From: an uncultured Clostridia bacterium
GTDB lineage: Bacteria; Bacillota; Clostridia; TANB77; CAG-508
Reading direction: 5' to 3'
Assembly (NCBI GenBank): GCA_934121885.1
Contig: CAKOVH010000007.1
Location: 1-64,000 of the forward strand
Length of the DNA stretch: 64,000 nucleotides
How positions within the stretch are numbered: the first letter of the stretch is position 1; each line of letters opens with the position of its first letter. Under the pieces are notes generated by a model that saw only the letters and a list, made by a program, of their open reading frames with translations, was not told the origin of the DNA and searched no databases. Both the position numbers and the translations under genes were made by a program. Of the stretch, positions 47,130-55,817 are shown piece by piece.

Positions 47130-49409
47130 TTACATAATTTTCTTTGTTGTATATTCATACACCTTAATTTTCTTGGTTTGTACCTCAAATTCAGTAATAT
47201 TTACATTTATATTAAAATCCAATGTTTTTATGCATTCTATTTCAATTTTATTTAAATCTACCATTACTTCTGTAGACAAGTTCATTCCAACTGGTAGTGT
47301 TTTATTTGAATTATCATAAAAAATAATATTAGAAAAAAACAACATTGGCATATTTTCTTTTACATTAATTTTGCATAAGGTTCCTTCTTGTTCTTTATCT
47401 TTTAATAATGGTTGTAAGGCATTTTGAGGATTAATATCACATATTTCTATTCCTTTTATTTTTCCATCTTTATTTAGTTTATATACCGAAATATTATATG
47501 GTGTTTTTATTTTGTTAAAAGCCTCTTTAATTAATGCTAAATTGTGTTTTGCATTATCCCTAAAGCTGTCTAATTCTGTATCTAAATTCAAATTTAATAC
47601 TGTATATTTATCTTTTTCTATTTCTCTATGTTTTTGGTTATTAATTGTTTTTATCTTAGTTTTATCCTCTGACAAGCCACCAAAAATATCAAAGTCTTTT
47701 ATTGATATATATTCTAAATCATTTTTATATTCATCTTTTAAACGTTTTAGCTCTTTTTCTATTATTTTTTTGTTTTCTTTTTCATTAAGAGTTTTATATA
47801 CATCCATTATATATTTTCCAGCAAAAATAGCATCAGTTTCAGTTTTAGATAATTTTCTTCTTTGAAGTTCGTCCATAGCTATTCCCAAGTCTTCCAAATC
47901 TTCTTCATAGTCAAAGTACTTTTCTATTTTTTCTTTTTTTATATCTTCATCATCTTCTCCTTCTGCTAATGTTTGTTTTTCATCCTTACTTGTAAACTTC
48001 CAAAATTCAAAAATGCTCTTTTTATGACTATCGATTTCTTTAATATATAAATCTGCATTATCAATCTTTTTTGTTAAAATATCTCTTTTAGTTTCTATTG
48101 CATTTATATCTAACTGTAAATTTGTATTTTCCTTTAATTTTTCCTCTAAATTTGTACAAATACCTATTAAATCTTCTATTGTATATTGTTCTTTTTCTTC
48201 ATACATTTTGCTTATGCTATCTTCTTTTTTGATTTCTTCTCTTTCTTGTTTTATTGGCTTTGTTAATTTAGTTACAACTTTTTTCTTTTTGAAGAAATAC
48301 TTTACTTTTCCAAAAAAGCTTTTTTTACATTCTAAAAATGTAGATATTTGTCTTTGTCTTTCTAAGTAATCTTCTGTTAATTCTTCCACAGCAAGATTAA
48401 ATTTTTTTAGCCTTTTTTGTAATCTTTTAGTTTCGTCTATTTCGGTTTTTAATCTACTTCTCTTTTCTTCAAACTCACTTTTTACAAAATCTGATAAACC
48501 TTCGTATGATATTTCTTTATCTCTAAAATAGAATTGTAAGTTTCCATCTGCTGAAATTTTTGTTTGAAATTTATACTCTTCTGGAATTCCTGTTGATAGT
48601 ATAAACATAGCTTTTAATAGTTTATAAAAATTTATAGCATCTTCTTTGCTTTCTATAGATATAGTAAAATCGCTTTTTACTTTTTCATAAACATTAGTAG
48701 CTCCAACTATTTTTAAACTTAGTTTATTTTTTAGGTCATATACCTCATATATAGATGGCCATTCTTTTGTAAAATACCATAAATAATTTTCAATATCTGC
48801 TATTTCTGAATTACTTAGAAAATTTCCCGAATATTCAAGTTCTGCAATAGGAACAAAAATTGTTTCTTTTTTTCTTGTTTTTTTACTACTTATTTGCTTT
48901 TTTAATATATAAAAAAGTTCACTATTATCTTGTTCATTTGTAGGAACTAGCATAAAATATTTTTGTGCATAGTCAGAATAATATATTTGCCATATAAAAT
49001 GATTTTTATATTTTATTTTAGTAGGTAAATGTTTTTTTAATTCTTTTTGCTCATTTTCTAACTCCTCAACCTTTTCTATCTGCATATTTGATAGCATTGT
49101 TAAGAATACAGAAAATTTTTCTATCCCTTCTTCATCATCTTCCATTAAATATGTATATAATGGTGATGATAATTTATATCTTTCTTTTAAATCTGTTAAT
49201 CTATCTGATGGTGTTATTAATATTTCAATATCTTGTACATTAATATGTTTATATACTTTATATGTCGTTGTTTGATTATATGCTCTTACTGGTCTAAAAT
49301 TTAAAGGTTCATATTCTTTTAAAAACTTTGGAACCTTATTTAAGTCTAGACCTATATATTCTAATTTTTCTTTAATTAATTCTTTATCAACATTTGTATT
49401 TTTTGCCAT
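47130..49409 (-). CDS. large uncharacterised coiled-coil protein
   Basis: 759 residues, very rich in Lys and Glu, with no signal peptide or membrane helix. I recognise no family. Visible features: a globular N-terminal part with paired acidic and aromatic residues (about 1-300), coiled-coil segments around 315-365 and 390-465 separated by a basic stretch (KKSFFGKVKYFFKKKKVVTK), a DEEDL-like acidic region near 490, and a beta-rich C-terminal part (about 600-759). It is monocistronic between ppaC and a GT2 gene. An intracellular scaffold or ATP-independent structural role is possible but not shown. Confidence 0.6.
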   Translation of the reverse strand: MAKNTNVDKELIKEKLEYIGLDLNKVPKFLKEYEPLNFRPVRAYNQTTTYKVYKHINVQDIEILITPSDRLTDLKERYKLSSPLYTYLMEDDEEGIEKFSVFLTMLSNMQIEKVEELENEQKELKKHLPTKIKYKNHFIWQIYYSDYAQKYFMLVPTNEQDNSELFYILKKQISSKKTRKKETIFVPIAELEYSGNFLSNSEIADIENYLWYFTKEWPSIYEVYDLKNKLSLKIVGATNVYEKVKSDFTISIESKEDAINFYKLLKAMFILSTGIPEEYKFQTKISADGNLQFYFRDKEISYEGLSDFVKSEFEEKRSRLKTEIDETKRLQKRLKKFNLAVEELTEDYLERQRQISTFLECKKSFFGKVKYFFKKKKVVTKLTKPIKQEREEIKKEDSISKMYEEKEQYTIEDLIGICTNLEEKLKENTNLQLDINAIETKRDILTKKIDNADLYIKEIDSHKKSIFEFWKFTSKDEKQTLAEGEDDEDIKKEKIEKYFDYEEDLEDLGIAMDELQRRKLSKTETDAIFAGKYIMDVYKTLNEKENKKIIEKELKRLKDEYKNDLEYISIKDFDIFGGLSEDKTKIKTINNQKHREIEKDKYTVLNLNLDTELDSFRDNAKHNLALIKEAFNKIKTPYNISVYKLNKDGKIKGIEICDINPQNALQPLLKDKEQEGTLCKINVKENMPMLFFSNIIFYDNSNKTLPVGMNLSTEVMVDLNKIEIECIKTLDFNINVNITEFEVQTKKIKVYEYTTKKIM

Positions 49410-49453
49410 TTTAACACCTCAAATATAAAACATAATTTATTATTTTATATAAT

Positions 49454-49493
49454 AAAAACTACCTTTGATATTGTATATCAAAAAGGTAGTTTT
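49454..49493 (-). terminator. intrinsic terminator between GT2 gene and unknown gene
   Basis: AAAACTACCTTT and AAAGGTAGTTTT plus an inner GATAT/ATATC pair form one long stem. It lies upstream of the GT2 stop in window order and would stop leftover transcription from the GT2 gene's own end region; T tracts occur on both strands. Confidence 0.6.
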
Positions 49494-49507
49494 GTCTATT
49501 ATCTATT

Positions 49508-50737
49508 TTAATTTACTTCATTTATTTTTACACTTCTATTATGCTCAATTTTATCCCAACTTGTGTCTCTCTTAAATAAACATTTAAAGTTTATTAATAA
49601 CCATGAACCTAAGAATAATGGATAGCATGCTAAACCTTTAAGCATAGGTTTTATTGGCTTTTTATCAAGTAGCATAATTAAAATTGCTGTTGCTATTGGT
49701 AATAAAAATGTTGGTATAAAGTATCTTAAACAATTTATTAATAAGTCCATTGCTGTCATACCATTTGCAGCATATATAACAAAGTTTAGTGCTAATAATA
49801 CAAGTGTTAATATAAACATTGGAATACTTCCAATAATATATAAAAGTCCATCAAAGTTCATTAATGTTTTATGTTCTTTAACAGCTGCTGCAAGAGGCTT
49901 TGTATATTCACCCATACATTGAATATGTCCTACTGTCCATCTTGTTCTTTGTTTCCATGATTGTTTAAATCCAACTGGTTGTTCATCATATACTATTGCA
50001 TCTGTTGCCCAGCCAAGCTTATGACCGCTAATAATTCTTTTTAATGAAAACTCGATATCCTCTGTTAATGTTTTTGTATTCCAACCTTCTGGTTTAATAA
50101 CATCAAATCTAACCATAAAGCCTGTTCCGTTTATTAATGGTGACAATCCTACATTATATCTTGCTAGATGATAAAAACGATTCATAGTCCAATAAAATAT
50201 TGCGTATCCAGCTGTTACCCAACTGTCTGTTGGATTTTTTATATCTCTATAACCTTGAACAACATCTTCACCTTGACATAGTTTTTTATTCATAGCTTTT
50301 AAAAAGTTGCAATCAACAATATTATCAGCATCAAAAATGCAAAAAGCGTCATAAGGAGCATCTTCTTTAATTTTTTGATCTAAAAACCATTGAAGTGCAT
50401 ATCCTTTTGTTTTATGTTCTTCATCAAATCTTTCTAGTACAATTGCTCCTGCCTCTTTTGCAATTTGAGCAGTTTTATCTGTGCAGTTATCTGCAATTAC
50501 ATAAATATCATAACATTCTTTTGGATATTTTTGTTTTTTTAAACTTTCAACTAATGGTCCAATTACATTTTCTTCGTTATGTGCTGGTATAATAGCCATA
50601 AAACGATTAACCTTTTCCTCTAGTATTGGCTTATCTTTTAATTTTACAAGTGAACAAATACTAATTACTAATTGATATATCCAGAATATTGTTATAATCC
50701 ATACAAGTGCTTGTTGTAGCATATATAAATATTCCAT
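49508..50737 (-). CDS. membrane family 2 glycosyltransferase
   Basis: 409 residues. One helix near 10-30, then a GT2 catalytic domain (about 45-285): IIPAHNEENVIGPLV, CIFDADN (DxD), LTEDIEFSLK and KQRTRW (QxxRW), then about three C-terminal helices. The QxxRW motif marks processive or polymerising enzymes such as those for hyaluronan, cellulose and poly-GlcNAc. No accessory polysaccharide genes are next to it, so the product is open. Confidence 0.9.
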   Translation of the reverse strand: MEYLYMLQQALVWIITIFWIYQLVISICSLVKLKDKPILEEKVNRFMAIIPAHNEENVIGPLVESLKKQKYPKECYDIYVIADNCTDKTAQIAKEAGAIVLERFDEEHKTKGYALQWFLDQKIKEDAPYDAFCIFDADNIVDCNFLKAMNKKLCQGEDVVQGYRDIKNPTDSWVTAGYAIFYWTMNRFYHLARYNVGLSPLINGTGFMVRFDVIKPEGWNTKTLTEDIEFSLKRIISGHKLGWATDAIVYDEQPVGFKQSWKQRTRWTVGHIQCMGEYTKPLAAAVKEHKTLMNFDGLLYIIGSIPMFILTLVLLALNFVIYAANGMTAMDLLINCLRYFIPTFLLPIATAILIMLLDKKPIKPMLKGLACYPLFLGSWLLINFKCLFKRDTSWDKIEHNRSVKINEVN

Positions 50738-50832
50738 TTAAACTCTCCTTTATTTTTTACCTACATTGTATATTATACTATCTTTAGATATTGTTTGCAA
50801 CTTTCGACTTAAAATTCATAAATTTTTAATAA

Positions 50833-52968
50833 TTATTCTTCCTCTTTTGTTTCAGCTTCTTCTTTATTTCCGGCTTCTAGATCTTTCATTGTAAGATTTA
50901 TTCTTCCTTGATTATCAATTTCATAAACTTTAACTGTAACTTCATCACCAACAGATAAAACATCTTCCACTTTTTCAACTCTCTTGCTTGATATTTTTGA
51001 AATATGAAGTAATCCTTCTTTTCCTCCAATATCAACAAAAGCACCAAATGACATAATTCTTGTTACAGTTCCGTCATAAATTCCACCAACTTCAATTTCT
51101 CTTGCTATTGTTTCAATCATCTTCATTGCCTTTTTAGCACTTTCTGTATCATTACTGTAAACGCAAACACTTCCGTCCTCTTCTATATCGATTTTAACAC
51201 CTGTTTCATCAATAATTTTATTTATCATTTTTCCACCAGGTCCGATAACATCTTTAATTTTGTCTACACTAATTTTTGATGTTAAAATTCTTGGAGCATA
51301 TTTTGAAACTTCTTTTCTTGGCTCACTAATTACTGGTAACATTATTTCATCTAATATATAGTCTCTTGCAATTTTTGTTCTTTCAAAAGCTTCTTTTATA
51401 ATATCATATGTTAAACCATCAATTTTTATATCTACTTGTATTGCTGTAATACCATCTTTTGTTCCACCAACTTTGAAATCCATATCTCCAAAGAAATCTT
51501 CTATTCCTTGAATATCTGTAAGCATTATATATCTATTTGGATCATTTTTATCTGTAACTAGTCCTGTTGAAATACCTGCAACTGGTTTTCTAATTGGAAC
51601 ACCAGCATCCATAAGTGCAAGTGTACTTCCGCAAATACTTGCTTGTGATGTTGAACCATTTGATGAAAGAACCTCAGATACAACTCTCATTGCATATGGG
51701 AATTCTTCTTCAGATGGTAGCACTGGAACTAATGCTTTTTCTGCAAGTGCTCCGTGTCCTATTTCTCTTCTTCCTGGTCCTCTTGATGGTCTAGCCTCTC
51801 CTACACTATATGATGGGAAATTGTATTGATGCATATATCTTTTTGATTCTTCTTCATCTATACCATCTAACATTTGCTCTTCGCTTTTCATGCCAAGTGT
51901 TACAACAGACATAACTTGAGTTTGTCCTCTTGTAAATATTGCACTACCATGAACACGTGGTAAAACAGAAACCTCACATGAAAGTGGTCTAATTTCATCT
52001 ATTTTTCTACCATCTGGACGTTTATGTTCTTCTAATATCATTTCTCTTACACATGCTTTCTCTAAGTCGTGAACACTTTCAGCAATATCATTTTTTCTTT
52101 CCTCTAATGCTTCTTCTCCATACTTTTCTGTAACATATGCTTTAATATCTTCTGTAATTTTATCAATGTTTTCATCTCTTACTTCTTTATCTGTAGCTTG
52201 TACATCTTTATACATTCTATCTTTAAAGTTAGCTACTATATCTTGATAAAAATCACTATCAACTGCAAATGATTTGTATTCAAATTTTGGTTTTCCAATT
52301 TCTTCTTTTATTTTAGAAATAAAATTACAAATGTTTTTTATTTCTTCATGAGCTTTTTTTATTGCTTCTAGCATTGTATCATTTGGTATTTCATTTGCTC
52401 CTGCTTCAATCATTGTAATTTTGTCTAATGTTCCTGCAACAGTTGCTGTTAATTTGCTTTTTTCTCTTTGTTCTACTGTTGGGTTTATAACTATTTCTCC
52501 ATCTACCCATCCTACATTTACTGCTGCTGTTGGTCCACCAAATGGTATATCAGATATTGATAAAGCTGCTGACGCACCAATCATACTGCATACTTCTGGG
52601 CTATTGTCTTGTTCAACTGATAGTACTGTTGCAACAACACATACATCATTTCTAAAATCCTTTGGGAATAATGGTCTTAATGGTCTATCTATTGCTCTTG
52701 ATGTAAGAATTGCCTTATCTGTTGGCTTTCCTTCTCTTTTTGTAAAGCTTCCTGGTATTTTTCCTACTGCATATAATTTTTCTTCGTAATCTACTGAAAG
52801 TGGGAAAAAGTCTATTCCTTCCTTTGGTTCTTTTGCTGCTGTAACATTTACCATAACAACTGTATCGCCATATTTCACAACAACACTTCCATTTGCTAAA
52901 CCTGCAATTTTTCCTGTTTCGATTGTTAGCTCTCTACCAGCTAACGTAGTTGAATAACTTTTAAACAT
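50833..52968 (-). CDS. pnp: polyribonucleotide nucleotidyltransferase (PNPase)
   Basis: 711 residues from the ATG at 52968 (AGGAGG 6 nt upstream); a frame extension of 20 codons upstream has no site. Two RNase PH domains ([13 protein letters not shown]-like DGR motifs; [21 protein letters not shown] with the phosphate-binding serine region), a KH domain ([18 protein letters not shown]) and an S1 domain ([16 protein letters not shown]) are complete. It degrades RNA 3' to 5' by phosphorolysis. Follows rpsO as in most Firmicutes. Confidence 0.97.
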   Translation of the reverse strand: MFKSYSTTLAGRELTIETGKIAGLANGSVVVKYGDTVVMVNVTAAKEPKEGIDFFPLSVDYEEKLYAVGKIPGSFTKREGKPTDKAILTSRAIDRPLRPLFPKDFRNDVCVVATVLSVEQDNSPEVCSMIGASAALSISDIPFGGPTAAVNVGWVDGEIVINPTVEQREKSKLTATVAGTLDKITMIEAGANEIPNDTMLEAIKKAHEEIKNICNFISKIKEEIGKPKFEYKSFAVDSDFYQDIVANFKDRMYKDVQATDKEVRDENIDKITEDIKAYVTEKYGEEALEERKNDIAESVHDLEKACVREMILEEHKRPDGRKIDEIRPLSCEVSVLPRVHGSAIFTRGQTQVMSVVTLGMKSEEQMLDGIDEEESKRYMHQYNFPSYSVGEARPSRGPGRREIGHGALAEKALVPVLPSEEEFPYAMRVVSEVLSSNGSTSQASICGSTLALMDAGVPIRKPVAGISTGLVTDKNDPNRYIMLTDIQGIEDFFGDMDFKVGGTKDGITAIQVDIKIDGLTYDIIKEAFERTKIARDYILDEIMLPVISEPRKEVSKYAPRILTSKISVDKIKDVIGPGGKMINKIIDETGVKIDIEEDGSVCVYSNDTESAKKAMKMIETIAREIEVGGIYDGTVTRIMSFGAFVDIGGKEGLLHISKISSKRVEKVEDVLSVGDEVTVKVYEIDNQGRINLTMKDLEAGNKEEAETKEEE

Positions 52969-53121
52969 ATTTTTCCTCCTTATTGCTATATTTTTAAGCA
53001 ATTTATTAAATTTTATTAATATATGCAAAATTAGGGTAACCTCTATAATGCTTTAAGTTATTTAAAACATTATACAAGCTACTTACTAATTTGCATATTA
53101 TAACCTTTTTTAACTTGCAAA

Positions 53122-53151
53122 TTGGACGTTTAGCAAATGCAAAACGTCCAA
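53122..53151 (-). promoter_or_regulatory. hairpin between rpsO and pnp
   Basis: TTGGACGTTT and AAACGTCCAA form a perfect 10-bp stem around a 10-nt loop. It lacks a T tract, so it is more likely an RNA processing or PNPase autoregulation site (as known for the rpsO-pnp leader) than a terminator. Confidence 0.55.
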
Positions 53152-53162
53152 TGTAAGTTTTA

Positions 53163-53426
53163 TTATTTTCTTAAACCTAATTTTTCAACGATGTCTCTAT
53201 ATCTTTGAACATCTTTTTTACCTAAGTAGTTAAGTAAGTTTCTTCTTGATCCAACCATTTTTAAAAGACCTCTTCTTGAATGGTTATCTTTTTTGTGAAC
53301 TTTTAGATGTTCTGTTAATTCATTGATTCTTTCTGTTAAAAGAGCTATTTGAACTTCTGGTGAACCAGTATCTTTTTCATCTCTTCTATATGTTTCAATG
53401 ATTTCTTGCTTTCTTTCCTTTGTCAT
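53163..53426 (-). CDS. rpsO: 30S ribosomal protein S15
   Basis: 87 residues from the ATG at 53426 (GGAGG 8 nt upstream); an upstream frame extension of 47 codons is not coding. [39 protein letters not shown] and LLNYLGKKD are the S15 signatures. It binds 16S rRNA in the small subunit. Confidence 0.97.
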   Translation of the reverse strand: MTKERKQEIIETYRRDEKDTGSPEVQIALLTERINELTEHLKVHKKDNHSRRGLLKMVGSRRNLLNYLGKKDVQRYRDIVEKLGLRK

Positions 53427-53572
53427 TTTTAAAGCACCTCCTATTTTTTTATTTGCCTTAAACTGAGCATAAGTGGAGTTAATTTTCCTTTTGCTAAGTA
53501 TAAGGTAAGTTTTAACAGTAATTATTGTACCACATATTGTTATAAAATGCAAATGTTTTTTTAGCATATAAT

Positions 53573-53608
53573 AAAATCACCTGTCTCTCCTAAAACAAGT
53601 GATTTTTG
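53573..53608 (-). terminator. intrinsic terminator after the pilin-like gene
   Basis: AAAATCAC and GTGATTTT pair around a loop, with a T tract on the minus strand. Confidence 0.7.
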
Positions 53609-53624
53609 TATTATAAATTGATTT

Positions 53625-54729
53625 TTAATTTACATTTACCATTTCATAATATACAAATCCTGTATCATCTGTTTTTTTAATTAATTGGATACTTGACGTT
53701 AGAGAAACTAAAGGACGAATGCCGTAGCAGTCGCCGTCATAGTCCATATTGCCGCCATAGGACACGTTTCCGTTAGAGACTATACTACACAAAAGAGTAA
53801 GAATATCGCCTGCCTTAGGGACTGGAGAAGCCAACCAATAACTATCACCTTTATATGTATTACTTGTTAATACTGTTTCTGTTGATATTCTATCTAATTG
53901 GTATAGTCCTGTTGCATCTCTAATTGCAATTGTACTATCTATATCTTCTCTTCCTAATGCTCTATTTAATTCTGGTAATGTTAGTATTCGTATGCTTGCA
54001 TCACTTCTTGTTTTAAATAAATTATCTCCTGTGGTTTCTCCACTTGTATATGCCACATTTCCATTTTTTATCTTTGTATAATATCCTTGATTTTTCTTAT
54101 CATATGATGTTTTTTGCTCAAATGTCATTTGACCTAAATTATAATAAAAACCTGCTGATGCTTGTAATGCTTTATAAGTTGTATTAGTTTTATAATAATC
54201 TGTCCCTAAAACATTATTTTTAAATTCTTCAAGTTTCGTACTATTTGTTATCCATTTTGAATAATTGTTTGTTTTATCATTATAGTAATAATACATCTTT
54301 GCTGGAATGCCTGTACTTATTAATCTTACATTACTTAAAGTTTTACCATCTTCTGCTAACTCGTAATTTTCTAGTCTCCATCCATTTGTGCTTGTATATT
54401 CATATTTCATAGACGTATCTGTATATTCTACATCATATTTTATAAATACTCCTTTTATACTTTCTGTTATTGTTTCTGTTTCTGTTTTTGGTTCATTATC
54501 TTCCTTAAAATCATTGAGATTTTGCGCTAATTCATTCATTTTTTGTTCTTCATTTTTTATATAATTTTCATATGTTTGCTTTGTTTGTCCTGCCTTCTTT
54601 ATTAATCCTCCTTCATTAAATACAGCATTCATACTTACTGTTGCAAGGATTATAAGTATTATTATTGTAACTACTAAAGCTATAAGCGTTATTCCGCTTA
54701 TCTTCTGTATTTTTAATTATACTTTTCAT
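53625..54729 (-). CDS. type IV pilin-like protein with DUF6273 domain, made by +1 shift at CGG
   Basis: The start ATG at 54729 has a strong site (AGAAGGGG, 7-nt gap). Its frame reads MKSIIKNTEDK, then CGG at 54696-54694, and stops 26 codons later with no homology. The +1 frame continues GITLIALVVTIIILIILATV, the cleavage glycine plus hydrophobic helix of pilin-like proteins, then about 335 residues of an extracellular domain (NEGGLIKKAGQTKQTYENY) and a C-terminal DUF6273 part (SYWLASPV, YGIRPLVSLTSSI). No start codon exists in that frame before residue 33, so the shift is needed. Total length about 367. The C-terminus holds a GC-rich patch. Shares its promoter element with the locus at 45-135; divergent from the glucan genes. 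Confidence 0.8.
53690..53836 (-). other. GC-rich patch in the DUF6273 domain, candidate DGR variable region
   Basis: Codons here end in C far more often than in the flanks (GGC GGC AAT ATG GAC TAT GAC GGC, GAC TGC TAC GGC). The variable-looking residues are N, D, Y, S, C and G, all reachable from AAC codons by changes at adenine, as in diversity-generating retroelements. It ends before the conserved IRPLVSL. No reverse transcriptase or template repeat is in the window. Confidence 0.4.
54694..54696 (-). other. in-frame CGG, +1 recoding site (pilin-like gene)
   Basis: GAT AAG CGG AAT AAC in the zero frame; AAG (C)GGA ATA ACG in the productive frame, i.e. K-G-I-T at the prepilin cleavage site. 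Confidence 0.8.
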
Positions 54730-54793
54730 ATTTTACCCCTTCTTTTGTTTGTTTATAACTTTACTTAATATTATTTTAATATTTATTTTTTTA

Positions 54794-54854
54794 TTTTTCA
54801 ATACATATATGTCAAACGTAATACATATGTAACATTTTCGTAACACAATTGTAA
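54794..54854 (-). promoter_or_regulatory. shared pilin-locus promoter/operator: four TTAC repeats, 11-bp period
   Basis: Plus-strand GTAA at 54818, 54829, 54840 and 54851, exactly 11 bp apart; 12 bp separate them from TGTATTGAAAAA (54794-54805, minus). Every distance equals that of the element at 210-270, while the bases between are different. Confidence 0.75.
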
Positions 54855-54886
54855 TATTTCTTTTTGCTTTTTCTTGCCTTTTTCTA

Positions 54887-54915
54887 TTGAATTTATAGCT
54901 TCTTTGATATATTAT
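54887..54915 (+). promoter_or_regulatory. promoter of the DUF4912-GH57 operon
   Basis: TTGAAT and TATTAT with a 17-bp spacer, 33 bp before the start codon. It lies next to the pilin operator and points the other way, so a regulator bound there could affect both. Confidence 0.5.
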
Positions 54916-54947
54916 ATTACATATAATTTATTTAATTGGAGGAAACA

Positions 54948-55805
54948 ATGCCAAGAAAATCAAAAGAAGAAAAAGATGAATTAAATATAAAAGAAAACAA
55001 AGCTAAAAGTGATAAAAAAAGTACAAAAAAAGTATCAAATAAAAACTCTACATCTAGCAAAAAAAGTACGGTCAAATCAGTTACAGACAAATCTAAAACA
55101 ACAGCAGAAAAAAAATCAACTACCAAAAAGACTACCACAACAAAAAAATCTCCTAGTAAAAAGAAAGTTGTTCCTGTTGTAAATGAATATTATGATTTAC
55201 CTTTTAGATATAATCAAACTATTGTAAGAATATTAGTTCAAACACCAAATAAGTTATTTATTTATTGGGATATTTCTGACGAAGATAGAAACAACTATGA
55301 AAAAAAATATGGTTCTGACTTTTTTTACAATACAAGACCATATTTAATTGTTACTAACACAACTATGAACTATACTTTTGAGGTCGAAATTAATGATTTT
55401 GCAAATAGTTGGTATTTAAATATAAATGATGCTAGCTGTGATTATAAAGTAGAACTTGCAAGAAAATTTATTGTTGATTCAAAGCATGATGCTTCTATAA
55501 ACAATACTGCTGAAGAACATTTAACTCCATATTTTACAAATGAAACTTTAACAATAACAAGTTCAAATGAACTTGAAGTTCCAAATGACCATATACTAAT
55601 TGAAAAACTTGGAAGTAGCGTATTTTTCAGAAATGTAAAAACAAATATAGTTGAAGAAAGAAGTACTTCTTCTTTATCTTTTATGCAAAAAATCGGAAAT
55701 ATTTATAACATATATGATTTATATAAACAAATGTACCATGATGAGCTTAAAGAAAATGAATTAAGTGTTAACTTATCTTCAAGTTCTAGCTCAAGTTTTA
55801 AATAA
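54948..55805 (+). CDS. DUF4912 domain protein
   Basis: 285 residues from the ATG at 54948 (GGAGG 5 nt upstream; a TTG four codons earlier is rejected). The first 75 residues are a basic, low-complexity Lys/Ser/Thr tail. Residues about 80-215 form the DUF4912 domain (YYDLPFRYNQTIVRILVQTP, NKLFIYWDIS, WYLNINDASCDYKVELA). DUF4912 genes commonly neighbour GH57 and glycogen genes, and the fold resembles a carbohydrate-binding module; a glucan-binding helper is likely but not proven. 12 bp before the GH57 gene. Confidence 0.8.
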   Translation: MPRKSKEEKDELNIKENKAKSDKKSTKKVSNKNSTSSKKSTVKSVTDKSKTTAEKKSTTKKTTTTKKSPSKKKVVPVVNEYYDLPFRYNQTIVRILVQTPNKLFIYWDISDEDRNNYEKKYGSDFFYNTRPYLIVTNTTMNYTFEVEINDFANSWYLNINDASCDYKVELARKFIVDSKHDASINNTAEEHLTPYFTNETLTITSSNELEVPNDHILIEKLGSSVFFRNVKTNIVEERSTSSLSFMQKIGNIYNIYDLYKQMYHDELKENELSVNLSSSSSSSFK

Positions 55806-55817
55806 AAGGAGTATCAA

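Noticed and set aside
52969..53028. Longer N-terminus for PNPase
   Set aside because: The extra 20 codons have no ribosome binding site; AGGAGG precedes the ATG at 52968.
53427..53567. Longer N-terminus for ribosomal protein S15
   Set aside because: S15 starts with MTKERKQEI at 53426 behind GGAGG; the upstream frame is leader sequence.
54600..54660. Starting the pilin-like gene at the methionine inside SMNAVFNEGG (54632)
   Set aside because: That start lacks a ribosome binding site and would remove the pilin helix, which is clearly preserved just upstream in the same frame.
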